A stretch of 57,634 nucleotides of DNA, taken from Phallus indusiatus. Its lineage: Eukaryota; Basidiomycota; Agaricomycetes; Phallales; Phallaceae. The notes under the pieces are model-generated. The model saw only the letters and a list, made by a program, of their open reading frames with translations, searched no databases and had not been told where the DNA came from. Where the stretch lies: assembly GCA_027605045.1 (NCBI GenBank), contig JAQFWX010000192.1:1-57634 (forward strand), in the 5' to 3' direction. Below are positions 47,846 through 57,634 of this stretch, piece by piece. The position numbers and the translations under genes were made by a program. The stretch's first letter is position 1. Each line of letters opens with the position of its first letter.

Positions 47846-49558
47846 ATGGCGTCCACTCGGCTCAAGGTTCCCACTCACCTTAAGACACCCGACCGCGTTG
47901 ATATAATCGAGTTCGTCAACTTTTCACTTAGTGAAATGACGTCGGACGCTGCTAAGGAACCCGAGTTGGATAAGGATGGTGACGGTGAACTGGAAGGGAT
48001 GGGTGTAAAGTACTATGTTGATGACGAGGACACATCGGACCTCTCCGACTTGCCTGTAAGTTCCTCTTTCTTCTCCTATTACTGTTCGTACTAATTCAAT
48101 TACAGGCGGAATATATGACTACTGACGGAGAGTCAGATTCAGACTCGAACACGCCCCATCCACCCATCTCCTACACCGTCACCACCCCCCTGCCGCCTTC
48201 AATCAGCCCCTTCCTGCACCACCTTCCTCAGACTCACCAAAGCCACTTACACGCAAGGAGAAGAGAAAAACTCGCCACCACCAACATCAAAAAGCAAGGC
48301 GGGAGGGCGGTTATGATACTCAGCGAAAATTGAAAGCTGTTGTCAAGCTCCAGACCCGCCTTCGTCAACGTGCAGAAAAGGTTCGGTGGAAATCTCAACG
48401 CACACTCTCAAAAAGTCCAAGGCGGGGTTCATCGGGGTCAACGCTGGTCAGAATGCAGACCAGATGGACGACTATGAGTGGAAAAGAATCCTCGCTCCCC
48501 AAAGTAAGTTTCGTCTTTTGTTCCCCAATATTGACTCTGAATGCTTACCTTTGTACACAGACGCAAACCTGTCACAACGATCTTGGTCGACCAGACAGGC
48601 CAGATTTTCAATACGAGGAACACCTTCGGGATCACGAACCCCGAAGGACTTCAAAGATGGACTCTTGCGAGCAATGCTGAGACTGGGCAAGCATCGTCGG
48701 AGTCGGGCTCCCCCTCCTCCCCCCACCGACATCTCCTCCAACCTCTCCAACGACACCTCAGCTGCTAACAAGAAGAAAAAGAAGAAGACGGCGGTCTCTA
48801 ATAGAGGCAATTTCAAGACTATAACCCTTGGAATATCGTATGGTTCAGGGGCAAAGGTTTGTCGTCTTCTTAATTAATCATTCTTGTCAAATTGTTAACA
48901 TCTCTTTGTTATAGAAACCGTCGGTCTTGCAAGACTTGAAGAATAACAAGGCGATTGATCAGTTCGTCAGAATGCGTATGTGCAGGCGTGTGCACATCAC
49001 GTTAAAAGTAAGTGTCTTATTCTTTTATCATCATCTTTGCTAACGACTTTGTTTAAGACTTTTTCCACACATGGTTTCCTAAGCTCAAGGAATACTACGA
49101 GTGGAACATGTCGCGCTTGAGCAGCAGATGGGGTTCAAGAGACTTTTTCCAGGGTTGCCCTTCATGGCGACAACAATTAACCTCGGTCCTCAAACGGTTG
49201 CAGTTCAACACAAGGACTTTAAGAATCTCGCCTTCAATGCGTCATAGTCCCGTTAGGCGATTTCGATTACACAAAGCATGGTCTGCTTCGTCTTCGGGAA
49301 GCAGGGGGAATTGAAGTCGCACCGGGCGACTTGGTATTCATTCCTTCAGCTTCAATCACACACTTCAACACCGGTCTTGCTCCTGACGAAACAAGATATT
49401 CCCTTACATTCTACACCGCTGGCCAGCTCTTTCGCTGGGTCAGTGACGGTCACCCTGTCAAGGAGCTGACAGCACAAGAAAAGGCTTGGGTGGAGATGAA
49501 TGGGGAGGCAAACTGGAAAAAGGGCTGGGATATGTACCTCAATGTTAAAGATCTGTAA
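47846..49558 (+). CDS. TET/JBP-like Fe(II)/2-oxoglutarate dioxygenase, frame-disrupted
   Basis: Similar to fungal TET/JBP proteins, which oxidise 5-methylcytosine or thymine in DNA. Start MASTRLKVPTHLKTPDRVDI. Middle pieces include PLTRKEKRKTRHHQHQKARR (near 48250), STHTLKKSKAGFIG (near 48390) and ILVDQTGQIFNTRN (near 48575). The catalytic core begins near 48810 with ITLGISYGSGAK and has INLGPQTVAVQHKDFKNLAF, giving the HxD iron pair (His 49209-49211, Asp 49215-49217). It continues VPLGDFDYTKHGLLRLREAG, PSASITHFNTGL (distal His 49361-49363), ETRYSLTFYTAG (2OG Arg 49394-49396) and QLFRWVSDG. So all ligands exist, but the frame shifts near 48190 (C run), 48410, 49120 and 49235. Introns at about 48055-48104, 48503-48560 and 48857-48915. 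Stop TAA at 49556-49558. May be a relic, or intact apart from base-call errors. Confidence 0.72.
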
Positions 49559-50038
49559 CGTACATTACTATTTTTTTTTCTCTAATAAAATTTTCTCTTT
49601 CGTTGCTCTTTCTCAATCAAGTTGGATGAAACATAGAAGGCTAATTTCAGAAACGCCGCTCAATCTGCCGTCGTCATACCAGCTTTGGTTCGAAGCCTTT
49701 TTTTTGGAAAAGAATGTGCACTCATCAACATATCTATCTTGCCGTGCAACGTTCTTTTTTTTACTCCTGTAAGGTTATTTCACTCTGTCATTGTCAGGGT
49801 TCTTAACCAACCTTATCCTTGAAACGCCATTAGGATGGTGACGTTCAACGCTCAATGTTCTTTCAACTGGGATGCATTTATATCAAGTTTCAACTGAGAT
49901 GTAAGTCTTCCTTTAGGCTACAAACCTCTCTGTATTTAATGCCGTCTTTTCGTAGCATTTTCAGCACTTGAACACGTCAAAGTCTTTGTCTGCCTCTGCC
50001 GCCGTCTCTGTCTATTCACCATCTTTTCATCTATATCT
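49559..50038. other. Spacer between TET/JBP-like and RecQ-like genes
   Basis: 480 bp, T/C-rich, with no recognised gene. It should hold the promoter of the helicase gene. No TATA box close to 50039 was found. Confidence 0.5.
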
Positions 50039-53000
50039 ATGTCTGATATGTCAGTTATAAACCGTATCACTCTTTCATTGTTGTTTATTCACTCTCATTT
50101 ATTCTAGAACACCCTCAGTCGCCATCGTGACATTCAAAAATGCCGCTGCTCCAACGTTTGTCTATAAGAATGCTAACGGCACCTGGACCTGCCCCTGCTG
50201 TCATAAGGGTTACAAAAAGCCTTCAACGTTGCGAAATCATGCCAAAAAGAATGAACTTCCTACAAGTTTGTACTTTCTTGTCAGCATTGCTTTCTCTAAA
50301 CTGACGACTGCTTTCTAGTTCCATCTAGTATTCCAGAAGAGCCTCTTCTGGAACTTCCTGTAATGGCATCGCCAGCGTTGCCAGCACCTTCTGCACCACC
50401 AGTACCTGCTGTATCATCTGCATCATCGGTGCAGAATGGTTCTCAGCCCCCTCCGCTCATCATTGATTCCGGCACTCAAGCTCCTGACGAACTTTTCAGT
50501 GACAAGCTACTGGAGTCGCTCAACTACACTATCAACCCTCGGGGAGGATTCCTTGTTTGTATGACTTGCAAAGAGCCCCACCTGGTATGCTCCGCTTCCA
50601 ACCACGCTCACAACAAACACCAGCTTCCCAAGTTCAATGCCGACATCGTTTTGAAGAATTATATCACCAGGTTTCGTCTCTTCAAATCCACCGACGATTT
50701 CAAGAAAAAATTCATGCCCAGTCCACCACCTAACCCGCTGCCTCCTCCGCCTGTTGAATTTCAAGGTCTCAATTCGATGCCGGCATATCTCTGTTCTCAG
50801 TGTATTCACGCTGCCGGCACCGTTGCCTCAATGAAGGCGCATTGGTCAACGAACCACGCAGGCTTGCCATTTCCGCAACCAGAGGTCGGACTGGCACAGC
50901 TGATGGTTCTCACCCCTCAGTTCGGTCGCTGGCTACCTGTCAGACCGCGATTGTCTTCTGGGAATGCTGACGACGCTCTCACCGCTTGTCTCGCTGCTTA
51001 TTCCAATCTACCTCAAAACCTCGCACCAGCAGACGTCACCGCCAGAGAACCTCCACCGTGGCTGAAAAAGATTGGGTGGCTCAAATGGATCGAAAAGTAT
51101 GACATGCCTGCCGTCAATACATTTTTAAAGTCGGTCCACAGCCACAAGCTATTCCAGCCCATGCAAGAGCTTTTGACGGAATATCTGGAAGACGCAATGG
51201 ATGAACTTGTAGAGATGCAGCCGCAGATCAGGCAGATCCTTCGCTCGATCACCACGTATGTTTTTCAATTATTTTTTCTCTTTTATGCTTACGCTGACAA
51301 CATCTTTAGACTTGTCGGTGCTGCCATGTTCAATCCGCCAGATTCAGAGGAAACCATCAAACGTTATGCTGGCATAATGACGTTTGTCATTCTTTGCCAA
51401 TATCTCCTTACCTTTGAAGAAAATCCACCCATTCCGTTGCTCCTCAACACTACGCAAAGCAACTTTATCGAGCACTTTGTTCGTATCCTCGTGTTGAAGC
51501 ATCAGCCAGACACCAATCTGATCAGAGCCATGCAAGACGTTTTAATGAGCTTGCTCATTCATCAGTTCAAAGGTGTCCAAGTACATTCCACCGGTGACCC
51601 CGTTATAATGTCTCTGGTTTGGTACAACATGCTTGAAGACGGTTCATTCAAACGTGCCGGCCAAATCACTCAGACGTTTGCTGCAATTCAGTTTGTCGCC
51701 AGAAGTACGGCACTGTGGCAGATTCTCAACAAGACCCGCGAAAGTGGTTCCTCTCATCTTACTGACTATTATCGGTGCGTATATTCACGAGTCACGTATA
51801 ATATTCCAACTAACAATTACATTTTCAGCGAGCTCTCTCTATTACACCCGCTGATGATTCAAGGGTCGTCTTCACCGCTGGGTAATATCTATGGCTTCTG
51901 GGTCATCGCTCTCAAGGCAGCTATGGAAGAGACGGCTTTCGCAGACTTTATGTATACCTCGCCAGATGACTTGGCGTTCACTTACAAAGGTTCTCCGGGC
52001 ACCGTCGACGACTTAAGGACCATGATTGACCATCATCTAGACGAGTCGGAGAGAATTCTGTTCAAAGACCTTCTGTTCGGACTCGACTTTGCACCCATCC
52101 TTTCCAATCTCACACCTCACATCTACGACGATACTTCCAACATAACGCCCGACTACTCCTTTTCGTCGACGCACGAAACCACTACCCAAACGGCTACAAG
52201 ATGTTCATGGAGAAGGTCATCGGTGCTGAAGATGCCAAGACGGCCTCATATCTCGGCCTCCCTGTCTCGGGCCAATGGGTTTGGTCGAAAAGCAATTGTA
52301 TTCAGTGGCTAGATTCCTGTCAACGCTTTCTACAGCATCTTTTAGTTGCATCTCACATGACGCACGGACAGCCTACACGCGGTTCAGAGCTCATGTGCAC
52401 CACCTTTGCCAACCTGCCCAACTACCCTCGTTCTATTGTCTTTCTCGCCGACGAACCGGTCAACGCTCTAGCTCCCAACAAATCAGAGAGCATGACGATG
52501 AATCGAAAGATTTCTCCTCACTGGTTCTGCCCTCAAAAACGCGCCAGCTCTATATTTATTTGTTACTCGTCCGTCCTGTCGAGATCGCGATCACAACAGC
52601 TCTCTTTCCCAATATCGCCAATAACTATCGATACTTTCTCTACACCGGTCCCAAAGGTCGCTGGACTTCTAAGCAGTTCAGTCGGCTTCTTAAAAGTACC
52701 ACTCGGGACTTTCTAGGTGTCAATTCGCGTTCGGTCTTGCAGATATGCGTCAAATTCTTATCGGTCTCTGTCACCGTCACTGCAACTCGGTTTTCTCGGA
52801 AATGGGAAGTAAATCGGTGTCCGAATTGTTTGCAGAAGAAATCGGCGACTCTCAGGCCAATCATAGCACGCAGACTCGTAAAACTCATTACGCCATTCAA
52901 AAAGTGAGATGGGGAGGGTGTCGAGTGAAAAGGTTAAAGCTTTACGAGTCGTAAGTCCCGAGGTTATCTTTTTCAACCATCGTCCCTTTTGAACTTTGAT

Positions 53001-55701
53001 ACAGTACAGCCGCGGTGTGCAGGCATTTTTCAAAGTCAGTCAAATCAAATCCGTTCATTCGACCACCACTATCACGACTGGTGGCAGCGATGATAGCAAC
53101 ACTAACAGCGACCAACCCCTCATCCATCCATTAATCACACCGCCCTTCTCCACTCTGTTCAATCCGAGCTCGATGATCTCAAAGAGGAGGTCCGAATGTC
53201 TTTGGGGAGATGAAGAAGTCGCTGCAAGAATCTTTACAAATGTCAGTCGCCGAATCTGCGAATGCTATTATCAAAGCTATCAAGGACGATTCGACTTCGT
53301 CACCTTCATACAATCAAGCTCCATCGCCAAGTTTCCTCATCGCCCTTCAAACGTTCGACCCTTCTATCACCAGATTTCGTTCTCAGCAGCAGGCCACCGC
53401 ACTCGCCAACGTCCTCTCTCAAAAGAACACCAATTGGTCGTCTTGCCCACCGGTGAAGGCAAGAGCTTGTTGTGGATGATGCCGGCAAAGACGGTTTGGA
53501 TGGACAAGGCTGTTATTGTCGTCGTTCCCTTTGTCTCGCTTCTACTCGACATGCAGGAGCGTTGTCGTAGGCAGGACATCAAGCACGATACATGGCAATC
53601 CCGACTCAAACCGATATCCGACCACGGAGTCATTTTCGTTTCTGTCGAACACGCCACCTCTCAAGACTTTCACAAGTTTGCGTTGGGTCTCCAAAGCCGT
53701 CGTCAACTCGCCTGCATCGTTATAGACGAGTGCCATCTCGTATTGACTGCTCCAGAATACCGAAGGCAACTACCAGACCTCAAGAATCTCTTCGGCATCG
53801 GTGCCCCTCTATTGTGTACGACTGCGACCATGCCCCCACATCTCATTCCCAAATTCAAGTCCGACCTCGACATCTCTCAAATTCAAGTGACCCGACGCAC
53901 GAACGAGTACCGTCGACTCCGTATCAGCGTTGATATCCAGCCCAATCGTTCAGCACGCATCGATGCCGTCGTTCACAAAGCCACACAATGGCTGCGCACT
54001 CTCGATCACATCCCGGGTTCCTTTATGATTATCTGTCGAAGTATCAATGAGTGTAAAGAGGTCGCAGGCCGTCTCGGTGTTCGGCCTTACCATGGCAAGC
54101 TGTCCGCAGAGGAAAAGAGGGAGATATTCCAAGATTTTCAATCTGGTAATACCAAAGTCTTGGTCGCCACGACGGCTGCAGGTACCGGCTCGCACAAACG
54201 GGGTCTCCTTGCAATAATGCATTGCGGCATTTCATTCGACATGTTCACTTTTGCTCAAAACATTGGACGGGCTGGAAGGGACGGTGAGGTGGCGTTTTCA
54301 TATACATAGTGGCCGACCCGACTCAGCACTTCAAGCCTGACGGGGAAGACATCTTGGGTGCCGCCCTAGACGATTTGGTTTTCAATGAGCACCAATGTCG
54401 CAAGCTTCCTCTCAGCTCGTTCTTGGAAGGTACCATCATGTCTTGCCTCTCTAATGACGACGTGCTATGCGATGTGTGTCAACGAACATTGGAGCAGGCG
54501 GGTTGCCAATACAAAGGTTTGAGCGATCTGACGAACTTATTAACGTGAGTGTTTCTCTCTTTGAACCACTCGTATCGCTAACCATTCATTAGTTCCGACA
54601 AAGTTCATATCGAGGAGCCTTCCATGTCAGACGATGGACAACATTGGACTGCGTAAGCTTACCTTTACTCACGTTCTCCTTCTTTTGATGACAACACTAA
54701 CTTATTTTGATAGTCAGGAAAAGGGCAAGGCTAAAGAACTCATAATTGATAACACCGTATTATCTCAAGGCTGGACGAGTAGGAAACGACTGTTACCTAC
54801 GGTTGAAGATGAAGAAGAAGAAGGAGATCGACCACCACCCCTGCCGAGATCCGTTCGTCGTCGTATAATACAACCGATACAATCAACATTCAACGAAGGT
54901 CCTAGCCACTTACAGGTGCCGTTGAAGTCCACGAATTCGAGACTGGGCCACGTTCTCGTCCCAGATACACCCCGTCCCACGTTCGACATAATCACTCGTT
55001 ATCGGCCATTCAACAATCCTTTCAGTTTCATTCCAAGCCACCCTCACCCTTACTTTCGCAAGCCTCCATTGCCACAACTCACGTGTCACAGTCGAGCATG
55101 GCTCTGAAAATGCAACAGAGTCAAACGAACTTGAAGAAAATGGACGATCACAAATACAAAGACAGGATGGAGGAGGAAATTCTCGAGTCTCTATTGAGTC
55201 TGAAGGACTCGTGCATTCTTTGCTGGTTAAAAACTGATGAAATAGTATTCGAGCACACGGCTGTGCAGTGTCCCATGATAGAGCATCGTGCGGCCATGCT
55301 AGACGCACTCAAAGCCGTTAGAATTCCAACAGTACCAGGACGAGAGTATACTTGTTACGCATGCTACTTACCCTTGACGACGTTTTCCAAGTATAATCAC
55401 GGTCGGTACGTGAACAAGATCAATGCGATTTCCATCACATTTTCGACCTCTTATATGGGCCTGTTGGCACTTTGACAACCTTCGCGAGCAAATCATTACA
55501 CAATTTCGACCTCACTCCTATCGGGGCATCCCTGCTATTGATGTAGACCAATGGTCTGACTTTTTCGACTGGTGTTTTAGACTCAATTCAACATGGAAGA
55601 AGATGGCAAACTATCCTTTTCTCTTGACGTGGGCATGTAAGCGAAGTAAAGTCATTCATCTTTCTTCTAGTTCTCAGGAAAAGAACCACTCTAGCTCTTA
55701 G
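50039..55701 (+). CDS. Telomere-linked RecQ-like helicase with N-terminal zinc fingers and recombinase-like middle, frame-disrupted
   Basis: Start ATG at 50039 (MSDI, spliced across about 50050-50107) leads into a zinc finger (WTCPCCHKGYKKPSTLRNHA). After an intron come two more, FLVCMTCKEPH...HAHNKH and AYLCSQCIHAAG...HWSTNH, like the OrsD/DUF3505 type. A long helical region follows (51050-52170). Then a stretch has GQPTRGSEL (Arg 52378-52380), PNKSES, DMRQIL and QANHSTQT...HYAIQ (Tyr 52889-52891), the spacing of a tyrosine recombinase. The RecQ-like helicase has LVVLPTGEGKSLL (Walker A), CIVIDECHL (Walker B), CTTATMPP, VLVATTAAGTG and QNIGRAGRDGEVA, then a RecQ zinc module (CRKLPLSSFLEG...CDVC, near 54390). 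A Cys-rich C terminus (CILCW, CYACY) ends at 55701. Frames slip near 52170, 52520, 52730, 54290 and 55480. Direction is toward the telomere. Confidence 0.78.
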
Positions 55702-56508
55702 TATATTTCTTTACGAGTCTCACATATGTATAATACCTAAAATTCCTTAATCAAAAGATATTTTGTATCCAAATTATTGGATTTTAAGTTCCTGGCATTC
55801 TGTTATTACTAACGACCACTATCATTCAATGTAACGTACACTTTGGAAACTTCTTTATACGATCGGTCAAGTCAATCGCGATCTTAATCTTCTATACCAG
55901 TCTTTTATAGTTTCAATCTCGGTCTCACAATTCAATCTCATCATCTCATTCATGCTATATTAAGTGGAGTTGTGCGGTAACTTGAAGGAGAGAGCATGCT
56001 TTCTTATGTTCCAATGTTATATTTCGATCTCGGTCTCATATTTCGGTCTTGTATTCACTTGAATTGTGGACGGGTGAGTATATGCTATGTGGAAAATGAA
56101 TGTGAGCTTGTGCGTTAACTTGAACGGTGTGAATTCTGTCTGATGACTTGATTCAGGAAGTTGAGAGATGAGAGGATAGAAAGGAAGAAATGAGAACCAA
56201 GTGTAGGATGAAAATTCAATAAGAGAGAGCACATGACAGTCCTATGCTATGATTCAATGCATGCACAAGATCAGAGTCTTGAATTCTGTGAGTGATTATG
56301 GATGTTTGACTAGAACGTAAGAGATATCGGACTCTGGATCTTGTATTCTTGTAGACCTTGAGCTGTAACAACCCTTTGTCTAACTTCTAGAGTCAAGTGT
56401 GTTCTGCTCCGGTTCTTAATGAAGGTAATTTCAACAGATGGATCAAGTGGAGTTAGGATGACACTGTATCAAGTTATGCTATACTGAAACCTCTGTCTAC
56501 TCAAGTGT
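55702..56508. other. Gene-free spacer before repeat block B
   Basis: AT-rich with repeated TCTCGGTCTCA phrases (55918, 56030) and two related phrases around TTGTGCGGTAACTTGAA (55971) and TTGTGCGTTAACTTGAA (56110). No open frame of substance. Confidence 0.55.
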
Positions 56509-57190
56509 CCTACTATTATTATTCTCAGAATACACCCCTCGGTAAGGTAGCCGGTGAGGTTTCCATTTTTAGTAAAAACTCTCCGGCTAGTAGGGTACTT
56601 TTTGTGATTAGCGAGATTTTGAATATATTTTTTTGATGATTCATCAATTTGATGTATGATGGATGATGAACTCTCCGGGTAATTATTTTGATGAGTTGTA
56701 GCTCTCCGGCTAGTGTTTATTTTCCATTTTTAGTAACTCTCCGCTTAACTAAACTCTCCGCTTAGTGATTATTTCCATTTTTAGCAACTCTCCGCTTAAT
56801 TACACTCTCCGGCTAAGGTTTATTTCCTTTTTAGTATCTCTCCGCTTAGGATCTAGTATTTTTTTGTATTAAGTATACTCTCCGGTTATTTTTTGTATTC
56901 TGGCGCCTCCCAGGGGATGTATAAGCGCCCAATTACATAATCAAAGTCGAAATATAGGGAAAATAAAAAATTTCAAGCTCTGCTAATTACCGAGGGTGTA
57001 TTCTGAGAATAATAATATAGGGTACAAGAGAGGATCTATAATTACTTGATAATTATAAGAACAAGTCAAAAAACTCTCTCCTATTTTTTTTTACCTTTGG
57101 TTACTCTCCGCTTAATTAGACTCTCCGGCTAGGGTTTATTTCCATTCTAAGTAACTCCCCACTTAATTGACTCTCCGGTTAGTGCTTGTT
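56509..57190 (+). repeat. Subtelomeric repeat block, copy B
   Basis: Direct copy of 40220-40900, with the same inverted-repeat pair inside (arms at 56514-56543 and 56987-57017). Differences are small insertions, e.g. CACCCCTCGG against CACCTCGG. It lies about 250 bp from the telomere and lacks the TATA/leader segment that follows copy A. Confidence 0.88.
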
Positions 57191-57444
57191 TTCTATTTTT
57201 AATCACTCTCTGCTTAGGGTCCAGTAATTTTTTGTATTTTGTATACTCTCCGGTTATTTTCTTGTGCTATGGGCGCCTCCTGGAGGATGTATAAGCGCCC
57301 AATTATGTAATCAAACTCGAACATATGTAGGCAAAAATAAAAAAAATTTCCTAACTCCTCTTCTGGGTCAGTTTTTATTGTTTGAAATATAAATGGAGTA
57401 CTCATCGTAACTTGTAGCTTTGATTAAAAATCGTGAGCAGTGGA
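57191..57444 (+). repeat. Partial internal re-duplication of the repeat block
   Basis: After block B, the phrases TGTATACTCTCCGGTTATTTT, GGGCGCCTCC and AAGCGCCCAATTATGTAATC repeat a stretch found about 350 bp earlier (56865-56945), so block B is followed by a diverged part of itself. It ends in unique-looking sequence just before the telomere. Confidence 0.65.
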
Positions 57445-57445
57445 A

Positions 57446-57634
57446 TTAGGGTTTAGGGTTTAGGGTTTAGGGTTTAGGGTTTAGGGTTTAGGGTTTAGGG
57501 TTTAGGGTTTAGGGTTTAGGGTTTAGGGTTTAGGGTTTAGGGTTTAGGGTTTAGGTTTAGGTTTAGGTTTAGGGTTTAGGTTTAGGTTTAGGTTTAGGTT
57601 TAGGGTTTAGGTTTAGGGTTTAGGGTTTAGGTTT
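57446..57634 (+). repeat. Telomere, TTTAGGG repeats with TTTAGG variants
   Basis: About 27-30 tandem units running to the end of the window. The proximal units are almost all TTTAGGG; from about 57553 onward TTTAGG is mixed in. The G-rich strand reads 5' to 3' toward the end, as expected at a right chromosome end. The 7-mer is the plant-type unit; TTAGGG is the commoner fungal form. Confidence 0.95.

Noticed and set aside
47118..47906. Long plus-strand open frame of 262 codons
   Set aside because: Caused by a pyrimidine-rich leader and tandem repeats; three frames are open in the same area and the composition is Ser/Pro/Leu only.
1..57634. tRNA or rRNA genes
   Set aside because: No GGTTCGANNCC-type B box with a matching A box and cloverleaf was found by eye; a covariance-model search would settle it.
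1..57634. CRISPR array or bacterial-type operon
   Set aside because: Genes are intron-rich and eukaryotic; the tandem repeats seen lack the repeat-spacer layout.

Overview
The window is the right-hand end of a filamentous fungal chromosome, most likely from a mushroom-forming basidiomycete (Agaricomycetes). Genes are compact and split by many short introns (about 50-60 nt, GT-AG with one likely GC-AG). The gene set fits that group: fused LEU1 isomerase, Sec2-like Rab exchange factor, G-protein alpha subunit, KDM4-type histone demethylase, CYP, TET/JBP-like dioxygenase and a telomere-linked RecQ-like helicase. The last ~190 nt are a telomere of TTTAGGG units in the orientation expected for a right chromosome end.

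Layout. 1-2.8 kb: no genes, but a degenerate ~900 bp inverted-repeat element. 2.8-4.9 kb: chromate-type anion transporter. 5.2-8.1 kb: 3-isopropylmalate dehydratase. 8.5-10.5 kb: secreted M28 aminopeptidase. 11.1-14.6 kb: tandem duplication of an unrecognised membrane protein. 14.9-19.6 kb: divergent pair, Sec2-like GEF (-) and RS-rich protein (+). 20.1-21.3 kb: secreted protein with a ricin-B-type beta-trefoil (-). 21.3-23.8 kb: empty. 23.8-25.4 kb: G-alpha (-). 27.2-31.0 kb: JmjN/JmjC/ePHD/Tudor-like demethylase (-). 31.4-34.4 kb: FHA-domain protein (-). 35.2-36.4 kb: glucosamine-6-phosphate deaminase. 36.9-39.0 kb: cytochrome P450.

From ~39 kb onward the character changes to a subtelomere. 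An AT-rich gene-free stretch leads to a ~690 bp repeat block (40.2-40.9 kb), then a truncated Ty3/Gypsy-type retroelement (41.0-45.6 kb), more repeat debris, a broken TET/JBP-like dioxygenase gene (47.8-49.6 kb), a broken RecQ-like helicase gene with N-terminal zinc fingers and a possible tyrosine-recombinase-like middle (50.0-55.7 kb), a second direct copy of the repeat block (56.5-57.2 kb) and the telomere. The two block copies bracket the whole cassette.

Reading frames are interrupted by single-base slips in almost every long gene, including ones that should be essential or intact, often at homopolymers or dinucleotide runs. This points to residual indel error in the underlying sequence, so a broken frame here is weak evidence that a gene is dead.
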